This document shows, piece by piece, positions 12,147 through 23,439 of a DNA stretch of 64,000 nucleotides. Source of the DNA: Pycnopodia helianthoides. Its lineage: Eukaryota > Echinodermata > Asteroidea > Forcipulatida > Asteriidae. A model generated the notes under the pieces. That model was not told where the DNA came from. It did not search any database and saw only the letters and a list, made by a program, of their open reading frames with translations. Each line of letters begins with the position of its first letter. Within the stretch, counting starts at the first letter, position 1. Location: positions 434,001-498,000 of the forward strand of contig CM063243.1 in assembly GCA_032158295.1 (NCBI GenBank), read 5' to 3'. Both the position numbers and the translations under genes were made by a program.

Positions 12147-12942
12147 AGAATGGACAGGCTGCCATCATTGTTATTCATTATATTCGGCTCAATGGGAGGC
12201 AAGCCCGAGTGATACGAGATTCCAGCTTACCAAGGCAGATTTTCGGCTGTGGCTTGTGGCCGAGGTTCTGCGAATCACGGTGAGAGCCAACTCAATTTTT
12301 TCTCACATGACATCAAGTCATGGAACATATCATGAAAACCTTTGTTGTCTATCCTTTGTCAAGTCAGGGTTTCATTGTGACAACAATATTTGACAAAATA
12401 TACCGTGGGTAGGCACAATAAAAAAAATTAATAAAAAAATGTGAAGTGATTAACAGGAACAATCCCATTTTATCACTGTATGAAGAAACGATTTCTCTCC
12501 CAGCAAAGAGTAATTCAAACCTTCATTCAAACCTTCGTAATACTTCTCTGCCATGTGATGATAGGATCAGGGGAGGGGTACATCTTTTGCTGAGACGACA
12601 TCTCCGTTGCATTCACCACACATTGACTACACTGAGTCATGACAGCCTGCAAAGTAACTAACAAATAAATATCTGCTAACCACTTAACTGCGTAATTATT
12701 TATCGTTAGCTAAACCCCCAATGCGGAATTAATTTAAGGAAAACAATGCAAAAAAAGGATTAGTACTGCAATACTGAAAGGATTCATCAGTAAGTTTGTC
12801 GAGTGTAGGGTTGACATACATTCACTACAATTTAATCATTCTGGGTACAAAATGAAGTTTTCATTGACTTAATAATACCGTTCTTCTTCATTACATATTT
12901 TTACAGTAACAGTGAAAAATCAACCAAATCAGTCCTTCCTCG

Positions 12943-13143
12943 TCATTGTCCCGCAACATTAACGCCATTTTTAAACAGGTTTGTACTCCAAGTCTGCACA
13001 GGCAAGAAAAAAGGTACAATGTGCATCTTCTTTTTGCGAAGGGTTTGCCCTAAGGATACCTTTGGTGTAGCCTTTTTACTTAGGGTTTTACCTAAGATTT
13101 CCTGTGATCTAGTCGTTTTACTAAAGGTTTTCCCTAAAGGCAC
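12943..13143 (-). CDS. Small minus-strand open frame with an internal 13-15-residue repeat
   Basis: 66 codons containing LGKTFSK, LGKTLSK and LGQTLRK at 13-15-residue spacing, so the DNA is a short diverged tandem repeat of about 42 bp. Basic and lysine-rich. No splice sites or partner exons identified; coding status unproven. Confidence 0.2.
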   Translation of the reverse strand: MPLGKTFSKTTRSQEILGKTLSKKATPKVSLGQTLRKKKMHIVPFFLPVQTWSTNLFKNGVNVAGQ

Positions 13144-13399
13144 AATTTGATGTAGCAGTTCCTAATAAATCGAGTACTGTTTTAAAACTTTACTAACATT
13201 TTCACAAAGTTTTTATATTTTGTTTGTGTTTTGCCTGATGGCCTTCAATACTTTTGCATGCTTTTTGCCGACCAGTGACGTTGCAAAAGGAAGGTCTACA
13301 GTGTTAAATGCATTGTGGGAATTAAAAATAGTTGTCACATATTTAAATAGAATTACTAATAGCATCAATAATTTGAAAGCATTGATTTCTAATTACCAG

Positions 13400-13541
13400 C
13401 ACTTGTTAAAATTTTTGGCTCAAACCCTAACGCGCAGTGTAAAACAGCCAACATCTACTACGACAACGAAAGTCCAACTAAGGCAGCAATACTAGTTCAC
13501 CAGTCCATCATGGATCTGAAAAAAACAGCAACCTCAAGCAG
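13400..13541 (+). CDS. Likely internal exon of an unidentified plus-strand gene
   Basis: Bounded by a good acceptor (TTTCTAATTACCAG) and a strong donor (CAG|GTGAGT). The frame beginning two bases into the exon is open throughout and reads NPNAQCKTANIYYDNES then AAILVHQSIMDLKK, a believable globular sequence that I cannot assign to a family. It is entered in phase 1 and left in phase 2. It might belong with the 11505-11978 frame, but the phases cannot be checked without the joining exon. Confidence 0.4.
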
Positions 13542-14370
13542 GTGAGTTTTGATGCCAGCTTCAATCAAGTTGCACACACATGTTTCAACTTACTTGCTAG
13601 TCATTGCATAATATTTTTACGTAACAGGAACATGTGATTTTTACAGTAGGTGGGTGAAATCACAATAAACCTTTGATAATGAAGCAAATGTTTTGTTTGT
13701 TTTTTTTCAGCCACAAGGGCCCACAAAGGGTCTACATTTTGATTAGCAATTGAACACAAATCTTCCAACATTCATTTGTGCTCATTAATTTGTTAAATAC
13801 AGCCTGACGGTTTGATAAAGCCCACTGTTGTTTACAGTTTGTTTTGCCCCAAGTTTAACCCTAAGAGTTGTTCTAAATTTTCCATTGATTAAGCTTGTTT
13901 ACTACGGGTCACCCTTAAGCAGCTCTATGAGATTTGGGCTCTTGGCCTTCAAATCTTGGTTTTGAACTTCACATCACATGCTTGTAGCTCATCTTTGCAA
14001 AGCAATTCAAGGCATCTTTTTTGGTCTACGGTCTGCAGGATTTGTGGCTGCATTCTTTTCTGAAGAGTGACTGTGTTCATGCAGATAGTCCTTCAGATTC
14101 ATCCTGGTCTGAACAGTCGCACTTCACCACTCTGGTGGGATGACAGTGTAATCATCAACTCCATCCCTTGCATCACTACCAGCATTATCACCGGCTTAGG
14201 TTCACTCCAGGTGAATGCTTGAATACACCTCAGCATAGCTGGATCACCACCAGTCCTACACCATTTCCACCCTTTCACCAGATGCAGTTAGCTGCCGAGG
14301 GATTGCTGCCGAGGGATTGCTCCCCCAATATAACAGTCAAACACCATGATTCAATTATATTTGTTATATT
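13542..14370. other. Stretch without recognisable gene
   Basis: Unique-looking AT-rich sequence. 14168-14416 is open on the plus strand but proline/histidine-rich and without splice context. A 15-bp duplication (GCTGCCGAGGGATT) sits near 14291. Confidence 0.4.
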
Positions 14371-14379
14371 TATTTCCAA

Positions 14380-14660
14380 ATTGACCAATGAAGAACACAG
14401 ACAAATCAACAGATAAAAATTAGCAAAACAAAGCATTGTCTGGAAACTCAACCAGAAACATTCTTTTACAAACATTACCAGATGTTACTTTCCATACAAT
14501 TTTTTGATGAAACACGCATCACAAAATTTAACTTGACACAGAATAAAACCAAGACTGTTTTTGGTCACAACTTCAGGAAAACATTATTTATAAATTTTAA
14601 AGATAATGTTGTCTTAGTCTAATGTTCAACTAAATGAATAATGGAAACTCACTAAAAAAA
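14380..14660. repeat. Member of the 'ACACAGAATAAAACC' diverged repeat family
   Basis: Shares TTAACTTGACACAGAATAAA, ATGGAAACTCA and AAATTTATT landmarks with the tandem copies at 19.14-20.06 and 20.88-21.31 kb, so this family was split by the minisatellite and the hAT-like insertion. Confidence 0.6.
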
Positions 14661-14849
14661 GAACAACGACAAATAAATTTATTTTACACAATAAACAAAT
14701 GGAGTAGTGGCTGGAGAAGTCCTCTATCAACAGGGGCCATTCGGATCATTCCTTCATGCAGGAGTGTAGGCCTTCAGGGGACTCCTGTGTCTCTCGTCCT
14801 CTTGCCTCCTGATGTCTTTCCTAACTGGGATGGTTCCAAAAAGATCTTG

Positions 14850-17392
14850 GAGAAGGTCTGTCCTTGGATTGGTTCTCACAAGATGATGGAGGAGGTCTGT
14901 CCTTGGATTGGTTCCCACAAGATGATGGAGGAGGCCTGTCCTTGGATTGGTTCCCACAAGATGATGGAGGAGGTCTGTCCTTGGATTGGTTCACACAAGA
15001 TGATGGAGGAGGTCTGTCCTTGGATTGGTTCCCACAAGATGATGGAGGAGGTCTGTTCTTGGATTGGTTCCCACAAGATGATGGAGGAGGTCTGTCCTTG
15101 GATTGGTTCCCACAAGATAATGGAGGAGGTCTGTCCTTGGATTAGTTCCCACAAGATGATGGAGGAGGTCTGTCCTTGGATTGGTTCCCACAAGATGATG
15201 GAGGAGGCCTTTCCTTGGGTTGGTTCTCACAAGATGATGGAAGAGGCCTGTCTTTGGTTGGTTCCCACAAGATGATGGAGGAGGCCTTTCCTTGGGTTGG
15301 TTCTCACAAGATGATGAAGGAGGCCTGTCTTTGGGTTGGTTCCCACAAGATGATGGAGGAGGTCTGTCCTTGGATTGGTTCCCACAAGATGATGGAGGTC
15401 TGTCCTTGGATTGGTTCCCACCAGATGATATGATGGAGGAAGTCTGTCCTTGGATTGGTTCCCACAAGATGATGGAGGTCTGTCCTTGGATTGGTTCCCA
15501 CAAGATGATGGAGGAGGTCTGTTCTTGGATTGGTTCCCACAAGATGATGGAGGAGGTCTGTCCTTGGATTGGTTCCCACAAGATGATGGAGGAGGTCTGT
15601 CCTTGGATTAGTTCCCACAAGATGATGGAGGAGGTCTGTCCTTGGATTGGTTCTCACAAGATGATGGAAGAGGCCTGTCTTTGGGTTGGTTCCCACAAGA
15701 TGATGGAGGAGGCCTTTCTTGGTTGGTTCTCACAAGATGATGAAGGAGGCTGTCTTTGGGTTGGTTCCCACAAGATGATGGAGGAGGTCTGTCCTTGGAT
15801 TGGTTCCCACAAGATGATGGAGGTCTGTCCTTGGATTGGTTCCCACCAGATGATATGATGGAGGAAGTCTGTCCTTGGATTGGTTCCCACAAGATGATGG
15901 AGGTCTGTCCTTGGATTGGTTCCCACAAGATGATGGAGGAGGTCTGTCCTCGAATTGGTTCCCACAAGATGATGGAGGTCTGTCCTCGGATTGGTTCCCA
16001 AAAGATGATGGAGGAGGTCTGTCCTTGGATTGGTTCCCATAAGATGATGGAGGAGGTCTGTCCTCGGATTGGTTCCCACAAGATGATGGAGGAGATCTGT
16101 CCTTGGATTGGTTCCCACAAGATGATGGAGGAGGTCTGTTCTTGGATTGGTTCCCACAAGATGATGGAGGAGGTCTGTCCTTGGATTGGTTCCCAAAAGA
16201 TGATGGAGGAGGTCTGTCCTTGGATTGGTTCCCACAAGATGATGGAGGAGGTCTGTCCTTGGATTGGTTCCAACAAGATGATGGAGGAGGTCTGTCCTCG
16301 GATTGGTTCCCACAAGATGATGGAGGAGGTCTGTCCTCGGATTGGTTCCCACAAGATGATGGAGGAGGTCTGTCCTTAGATTGGTTCCCACAAGATGATG
16401 GAGGAGTCTGTCCTTGGATTGGTTCCCACAAGATGATGGAGGAGGTCTGTCCTTGGATTGGTTCCCACAAGATGATGGAGGAGGTCTGTCCTTGGATTGG
16501 TTCCCACAAGATGATGGAGGAGGCCTTTCCTTGGGTTGGTTCTCACAAGATGATGGAAGAGGCCTGTCTTTGGGTTGGTTCCCACAAGATGATGGAGGAG
16601 GCCTTTCCTTGGGTTGGTTCTCACAAGATGATGGAGGAGCCTGTCTTTGGGTTGGTTCCCACAAGATGATGGAGGAGGTCTGTCCTTGGATGGTTCCCAC
16701 AAGATGATGGAGGTCTGTCCTTGGATTGGTTCCCACAAGATGATGGAGGAGGTCTGTCCTTGGATTGGTTCCCACAAGATGATGGAGGTCTGTCCTTGGA
16801 TTGGTTCCCACAAGATGATGGAGGAGGTCTGTCCTTGGATTGGTTCACACAAGATGATGGAGGAGGTCTGTCCTTCGATTGGTTCCCACAAGATGATGGA
16901 GGAGGTCTGTCCTTGGATTGGTTCCCACAAGATGATGGAGGTCTGTCCTTGGATTGGTTCCCACAAGATGATGGAGGAGGTCTGTCCTTGGATTGGTTCA
17001 CACAAGATGATGGAGGAGGTCTGTCCTTGGATTGGTTCCCACAAGATGATGGAGGAGGTCTGTCCTTGGATTGGTTCCCACAAGATGATGGAGGTCTGTC
17101 CTTGGATTGGTTCCCACAAGATGATGGAGGATGTCTGTCCTTGGATTGGTTCCCACAAGATGATGGAGGTCTGTCCTTGGATGGTTCCCACAAGTGATAG
17201 AGGAGGTCTGTCCTTGGATTGGTTCCCACAAGTGATAGAGGAGGTCTGTCCTTGGATTGGTTACCACAAGATGATGGAGGAGGCCTTTCCTTGGGTTGGT
17301 TCTCACGAGATGAGGAGGAGGCCATTCCTCGGGTTGGTGCCCACAAGATGATGGAAGAGGCCTTTCCATGGGTTGGTTCCCACAAGATGAAG
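14850..17392. repeat. 39/36-bp minisatellite, ~65 units, largely stop-free in all six frames
   Basis: Consensus unit GGTTCCCACAAGATGATGG then AGGAGGTCTGTCCTTGGATT (39 bp), with a 36-bp form lacking one GGA. Variants include GGCCTTTCC and GGCCTGTCT types and an internal ~425-bp higher-order repeat (CCAGATGATA at 15421 and 15846). Because 39 and 36 are multiples of 3 and the unit contains few stops, long frames occur on both strands, for example 385 codons at 15654-16811 (-), 234 at 16647-17351 (+) and 213 at 14634-15275 (+). Scattered 37- and 38-bp units and a TAG at ~15143 break every long frame, so no single protein spans the array. Confidence 0.93.
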
Positions 17393-17461
17393 CTACTAGT
17401 TCAGGATGCCCAAAACAGCGCCCTGCAAGTCTCATCCGTTGCTCACAAATCTTGTCTTTTG

Positions 17462-17469
17462 GTAGACAC
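17462..17469. repeat. Target site duplication, left (GTAGACAC)
   Basis: Eight bases identical to 19082-19089 on the other side of the inserted element. Confidence 0.85.
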
Positions 17470-19081
17470 TAAGCCCGTGACCCTACGTTAATTTACTATC
17501 CGTTTAAACAAAACTTTTCTAAACGGTTAACCGTTTAAACGTTTGTCGGCGGCAGATCAATTTGTTCTAAAAAACACGAACACCAGAGACAATTCTCTAT
17601 GGTACATGAAAGTCCCAATGTTTTGACTATTAATACGAGATTGTATCTTTGTCAGTGTATTTTGTATTAAAGTCCTTGTGTCATGTTGGTCCTAATAAAG
17701 CTTAAACAAAAATATACCGACCGAGAGATAATCCTTCACGATCTTTAGCACAGCATCCCGCTGAGAGTCAAAGTCACGTGAATATCCCCCATCGCCCATA
17801 CAATGTCCATACAAAGTCGGAAGCTTTGTGTATTGACAAACGACTCTGTGCAGTATAACGTTCACGCACGCACGTGTGTACTTAGACTTGACTCAAGTCC
17901 TAATACCGTGCATCGCCACCACAATAGCTACATTTTGTCGGTGAGGGCGCACTGGTAGTATACATGTACGTCTGTACTGTGGCTGCATGCTGGCGCGTTA
18001 CATGTGTGTTGGGGACCTCGCTCGAGAAAGGGACTTGAATCAAGTCTAGGGTGCACTGAATAGAATCAGCGGCCACTGCCATGTGAATCCTAAAGTTTCA
18101 TTGGACGTTGCGTGGTTGAGAAGAACAACGAGTGTGGCTCACAGCGGTAAAACTAAATCCTTTCTCACGTGTTTCTCTTGTCTTGAGCCTAGCCCGAGCG
18201 CGATGTACATTGTACTGGATGCTGATTAGTCAGCACATACAACATTTTTTTTTTACACAAGTTCTTTCATACAAAACATGATGTTTGGAACAGCGACAAG
18301 TCGCGCTCGAGGGTAGAATAGGCCCGGAAATTTCCCCAACAATTCATTTGAAATTAAAGAGTTATCATTCTGGCCTATAAAACAAATCCAATAACTTCAC
18401 TAAATGCATTAACATTGATGCCTTATTTAATTCAGTGCAGATTTTACACCTCACACTGTCTTTGTTGATCTTTTCGAAACTACTCTAAACCGGGCTGATT
18501 GACTTGCGCGGCATTTTGATTTTTGGATTCATGTTAATTTAATTTTGTAAAGCGGTTATGATTTAGAAACAATTTAAAACACTATACAGTTACGGGACGA
18601 AATATAATCAAAGTCGAGGCTCACGCAAACGTTGAACATAGAAATGCGACTGATCAATGAGTTTAGGAGATATGGGACACCCCTCCACGCAATGAAAAAA
18701 AGGTTACATTTTACTTTTTTAAAGATCCCATTTCCTGTCCCCTGCTTAGATCGCTGAGCATGTGCCAATCACACGCGCCCACAATAGAGCCGACCGTCCG
18801 AAAGCTTGTCGGCAAATTGAAACCACAAACAAGTTAATTTCAGCCTTCTGACAGGCTGTACTCGCCGGAGATAAAAAGTATCGAGCCATTGAATAGTAGT
18901 TGTTCGGCAATTTTTTACTAAACTAAATTGTTTAAATACAGTGATGAAGGCAGCGAAAACGAAACGCATATTTTTTTATTTTTTTTGTTTCGCTTAAACG
19001 GTCAGTAATTTACTAAATGGATAGTGATTTTGTAAACGTTTAACCGTTTAACCGTTTAAACGTTTAACCGTCACAGGCTTA
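17470..19081. mobile_element. hAT-like non-autonomous DNA transposon, 1,612 bp
   Basis: Begins TAAGCCCGTGAC and ends GTCACAGGCTTA (imperfect terminal inverted repeats) and is flanked by the 8-bp direct repeat GTAGACAC, the duplication length typical of hAT-type insertions. Next to each end are clustered copies of AAACGGTTAAACG-type motifs (17503-17542; 19034-19070), the usual place for transposase-binding subterminal repeats. No long open frame, so it must be mobilised in trans. The interior has two short palindromes, GACTTGACTCAAGTC (~17886) and GACTTGAATCAAGTC (~18033). Confidence 0.8.
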
Positions 19082-19089
19082 GTAGACAC
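19082..19089. repeat. Target site duplication, right (GTAGACAC)
   Basis: Matches 17462-17469 exactly. Confidence 0.85.
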
Positions 19090-19139
19090 CCATAGAGGTC
19101 TGTGTTCTAATGATCAGGTTTTGATACCATACAGTAAGG

Positions 19140-20060
19140 TTGACTCAACTCATTGACACAGAATAAAAGCAATACACTTCTTGGGGGCAATTAATTTAGG
19201 GTAATTTTTAATTCCTTACTCTAACAAGACAACCATTCACAGTTGGACAAAAAATTGATATAGATATGCACTTTTTGAGGGTCCTTACAAAATTGCTTAC
19301 AATGCATAAAAATGATTCACTTTTCAGGTTTGATGTTAAAGCAAATAAATAATGGAAACTCAACACACAAAAAACACTGTTCGAATAGTAAGTGGTTTTA
19401 ATTTGCCTGCAAGAACATTCACTGCTGGACAAAACACACACCATAACAAATGATGACAACAAAATAAAACCATTTTCTTTTTGGGGGGTTAAATTTATTT
19501 CCTTCACCCTAAGCCTCCAGTGTCTATGACTTTACACCACCCTACATCTTCCAAAATACTCTACTCCATGCTCAACAATGGAGTGTTTGGATTTGGAAAG
19601 AAAAGTATGCCTGTTCCAAGGAGAGGCAATTGTTATTTGGGCCTAAAATCCTATATGATACAAAGTCGGATAACTTCTTGAATGAGATTTTTGAAGAATT
19701 TGGGACTAAAGCCAATTCACTAGTTGAAATCATATTTCCCTTCTTATTTTGGAGAGAGGGTCAAATTTCTTCCTTATCCTGCAAAACATATTGCCCATCA
19801 TCTAACTCTTGTTGTACAATTAAACAATAATAGAAACTCAACAAGACAAATAAATATTTTGACAAATAGTTATGTTAATTTGTCAGCAAAACAATCATTC
19901 TCGTTGGACAAAACACTCATCACAATTATATCAATTATTTCATACAAAATACAACCAACTTACTTCTCGTGGTCAGTTTATTTAAGGGCAAATTTATTTC
20001 CTTACTCTGCAAAATCCATAGTCCATTAAAGTTACAATAAAAACAACCAATGGAAACTCA
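19140..20060. repeat. Diverged tandem repeats, 'ACACAGAATAAAACC' family
   Basis: Four or more decayed units of roughly 170-220 bp sharing GACACAGAATAAAA, AAATTTATTTCCTTA, ATGGAAACTCAACA and CATTCACTG-TGGACAAAAC. More copies lie at 20880-21310. No coding frame survives. Confidence 0.65.
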
Positions 20061-20205
20061 ACAAAGAAATATTTCTTTAGCAAGTAATATCTGGGCTAAG
20101 GAGACCTACTTTGTGAATTGTTTTTTATGTAAGAACTGTACTTTTGGGCCCCCCTTTATTTGTTTACATTCCCACAACGTTTTCAACATGAAAGATTAAC
20201 CTTAA

Positions 20206-20585
20206 AGGAACATTACAGAATTGGTTTTTGCTAACAAAACAGTTGCTGGCAGTGTAAGCACTTTATGTAATCCACCATATACATAAACTGACAAACCTGT
20301 AGAAGTTTGAGATCGATCGGCCATCTGGGTCACGAGAAAATAGTGAAAAACCGATTACACATTTGCATGAAATCATATAGGTTCAACAAATGAATAAAAC
20401 GCTCACTGAGCGATAAACTCCAATCAGAAAATTAGTTTATTCATTTCTCGTCAAATAGGGCCTATGGCATTTCAGCAGCAATATTTCAGGATGTTTTCTA
20501 CTATCATCATCATTAGACCGTGTAAGTTTTATGTAAATCTGTGATCAAAAGTATATTTTACAATTACCAATTCTGTAATGTTCCT
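20206..20585. mobile_element. 380-bp TTAA-flanked MITE, copy 1
   Basis: Terminal inverted repeats AGGAACATTACAGAATTGG, flanked on both sides by TTAA (20202-20205, 20586-20589). Related copies are at 27834-28192 and 33866-34241 in the opposite orientation. TTAA duplications occur with piggyBac, Kolobok and Sola3 elements; the TIR does not let me choose. Confidence 0.9.
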
Positions 20586-20647
20586 TTAATTCCATTGAGT
20601 GATTATTCAGGATTTTTCCTCAATCCAACAAAATGGAGCACCACATG

Positions 20648-20775
20648 CTTAGTGTTAGCCAGAGGGGTGTCTTGTGGACACCCCGTATTAAATTTGGACA
20701 CTGAACAATTTGGACACCAAGAAGAAAAATTCCCCGCAAATTCGGACACCCTTTTATCAAATCCTGGCTAAAACC
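20648..20775. mobile_element. Possible short TIR element
   Basis: TTAGCCAGAGGGGTGTC on the left is roughly mirrored by GACACCCTTTTATCAAATCC-TGGCTAA on the right, with a GGACAC-rich interior. No clear target duplication. Confidence 0.35.
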
Positions 20776-20879
20776 TTGACCACATGGCATGATGTTTACT
20801 AGTGCAGTCCTCAATCCAACAGAATTAAACAAAACATACAGTCAGATTTTGAAGGATGGATAATGGTTAAGGTAAAAGA

Positions 20880-21310
20880 CAAAGGGACACTAGAATACCA
20901 ATGAGAAAAGTCCATTCGTCGTCACTCTACAAAAGTTTTCTGGTGTTAATTTGCCTTCAAGGCAACCTTTCACACTGTCTTCACAGTGGGACAAAACATT
21001 ACAAAAGTTTAACTTGACACAGATTAAAACCCAATACATGTTTGGGGCATCTTTGGGGACAAATTTATTTGACAACTCTGCGTAAGAATAAATTGTGCAG
21101 GTGTGATAACGACCAAATGAATAATGAGAACTTGACAATAAAACAACTGTTTGACAAGTAATACTTTGTTACTTTTACCTTCAAGACAACCAAACACTAC
21201 TGGACAAAACACACATCACAAACAAAGACAGAATAAAACCAGTTTATTTGTTGGGGTCATAGTTTTTCGAAGGTCAAATTTATTTTTGCAACCTGCAAAA
21301 GGATTTTACT
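20880..21310. repeat. Diverged tandem repeats, 'ACACAGAATAAAACC' family, second block
   Basis: Two more units with TTAACTTGACACAGATTAAAA, CTTCAAGGCAACC/CTTCAAGACAACC and GGACAAAACA. On the minus strand each has TTGTCCAG or TTGTCCCA before GGTTG(T/C)CTTGAAG|G, faintly splice-like. Confidence 0.6.
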
Positions 21311-21717
21311 TTACATTGCTTTGTAAATATTTATGAAACACTACTGGTTGGCAAAAAGTGTGAACATTACACCTTTTTGTATGAGGCTGATGGTGGCGTG
21401 GCGTGATGCCTTTGTATATCTGTCTAGTGCACAACTCTATGGCATTAGCTAACCAATGGTGTCTATATGCATGCGCAAATGCAATTAGCATATTTCATGG
21501 AAAAGGCTAATTGCAAGGCGACATAAATATGTTCGCATGTTTAAGAAGTACCTGAAAAAAATCTTAATTTATAACGCACCTGTGCAGTTGGTGCCTCCAA
21601 GTTGCCTCCTAAAAAAATGCAATTAAGTGACAAGGCAAAACTTTCTGCCACTGTGGACCTTTCTTAGCATCAACTGATAGTGTAGTTAACTGAAATTGTT
21701 TCTTTATATTGGCTCAC

Positions 21718-21781
21718 CTGAGCAACTTGTTGTTGTAGCTGTGACACGCTGTTCCTTGTCTATGTGCTTGCATGCTTCACA
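21718..21781 (-). CDS. Likely 64-nt internal exon of an unidentified minus-strand gene
   Basis: Strong acceptor (TTTCGTGTCCATCCCTGCAG) and donor (CTCAG|GTGAGC). Reads CEACKHIDKEQRVTATTT then SCS, phase 0 to phase 1, without stops. Three cysteines. No family recognised and no neighbouring exon found, although the diverged repeats to its left also carry splice-like edges on this strand. The plus-strand frame of 141 codons over the same bases has no such support. Confidence 0.45.
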
Positions 21782-21785
21782 CTGC

Positions 21786-22935
21786 AGGGATGGACACGAA
21801 AGCATCAGCAAACACTTGAAGCTACTTGACACTGTGCAGGAAATAGTAGCCAAACAGTTAATCATTACACCTTTGTTTTCAGAAAAGAAAAGAAACAAAA
21901 GATACATTATTTTTTATTGCTTGAAGAATAAGATGCAAAACATTGTTTTTTTTACCCAAATTTCTCTCTTAAAGTTAAAGCTTTTAGTTTTACTTTTACT
22001 TTTAGAGCAAATTCAATTATTTTATTTAAACACCAAATCTAAAAACAAGGAATGGCGTACCCAAAATGGCACAAGAGGCACACAAAGAGCGAGTCTCACA
22101 GGGGCTTGTGCCCTCCACTAGAGCTGATCTAATGACTAATCATGATAATATTCAGGATAATGAAGCCTGAAGGGAATCAACAGGGTAACTTAATGCAGTG
22201 TTTGTTTGTTTTATAGCTCAGCATGGGGCAACAGGGCAAGGGGGGACACAGCATGAAATTCTACTTCTCACAAGGTTCATAGATGACTGGCAGTGGAATA
22301 ACTTCTCCCCAAGAAGCAGTAAAGAAAATAATTAATAGGAAAACACACAGGTTATTAACTCCGACCCGTTCCACACACCAAACCAACCACTGGGATCCGA
22401 GACAGTGAGGTGTGGTCTGAAAAAAGTTTTTAATTTTTAGACCCGAAAATGGCTTAATTTATTTTTCACGATTCTGACACTTTTAAGTTTTATTCCAAGT
22501 GCCTGTCCTTGATTTCGACTTCATTGATAATTATGTTGGTCTTTCCATAGTAACCAAAAATCATGCGGGTTGGATGTGCAGCATTTTTACCCTGTGGCTG
22601 GCCATGCTGTGGCTGACCTGTGGCTGTAGTGTAACGCCACGGTATGGCGGGTAAAGTCGCCATTTAAAAAATAAATCCTCTGCTGAAGAAACAATAAAAT
22701 AAACTCATTATTTGGGGGAACTCTGGGAATCTGTGTGAGGGTATCAGTTAAAATTTTAACCAAGAGGTTCCTAAAGATATGTTATTATCCATTTAAAAGA
22801 AGGAAAATATGTGGAAAATGAAGAAATAATGGAAATTTACCTTGGGTTCTAGCCTCGGTGTGCTCATATTTCAGTCACATGCTTGCCTCGTTGGAAATTC
22901 AGTCATGTGCGCGCGCAGGAGATCAATGCTTTTAA
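21786..22935. other. Stretch without assignable gene
   Basis: A possible plus-strand terminal exon lies after TTGTTTGTTTTATAG at 22217 (reads MGQQGKGGHSMKFYFSQ before a stop) but has no partner. The rest is AT-rich and featureless. Confidence 0.3.
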
Positions 22936-22937
22936 AA

Positions 22938-23095
22938 GCAGAAAATATTGCTAAACAGTTTACTGCTAACCAAAAGTGAGCAGGATACCAGTCACATAGT
23001 ACAAACGAAATACTATTTTGGCCGGTTACCTTATTTTGCTAAGCACAATTTTGTTGTGCTTAGCTACTTTTCGTGCCTTTAAATTCGGCCCCTGC
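22938..23095. mobile_element. 'GCTTAAGCAG' foldback/MITE family, decayed copy
   Basis: Contains GAGCAGGATACCAGTCACA, GGCCGGTTACCTTATTTTGC and GCTTAGCTA, matching better copies at 31519-31718, 35470-35675, 53790-54214 and 55839-56030. Ends are degraded. Confidence 0.55.
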
Positions 23096-23338
23096 AGCAG
23101 GTGTCGGTCAAGCCCGAATCTGACGTCACACATCGAGGCTCCTGTTTTACGCCAGAGACCATTTACGGTCTCTTGCGGATAGGGGACCAGTCGGACAGGG
23201 TACCAGTCTAGCAGTGACCATCTCTTTGAATGATTAACAGACCGGTTCCTGTCATTATATCCTTGCGGATAAGGACAGCGGACCAGTCTAGGCCCGGCCG
23301 GGTAGATTGGTCCGCTGGGGCCCGGCAGCAAATTTATG

Positions 23339-23437
23339 TTCTGCAGCACACGCTGGCTACGGAGTCAACAGTTAAGGGATAGGGAAGAACAGCCTATCCC
23401 TTAACTGTTGACTCCATAGCCGACGTGTGCTGCAGAA
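23339..23437. repeat. 99-bp foldback hairpin
   Basis: Arms of ~44 bp (TTCTGCAGCACACGCTGGC to GTTAAGGGATAG, and its inverse) with only two mismatches around an ~11-base loop. Confidence 0.9.
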
Positions 23438-23439
23438 AA

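Noticed and set aside
15654..16811. 385-codon minus-strand frame, and the many other long frames in 14.85-17.39 kb
   Set aside because: They translate a 39/36-bp repeat that lacks stops; equivalent frames exist on the opposite strand, and units with 37 or 38 bp break all of them. Treated as a minisatellite.
21696..22121. 141-codon plus-strand frame
   Set aside because: Overlaps a better minus-strand exon (21718-21781) and its second half is low-complexity K/L-rich sequence.
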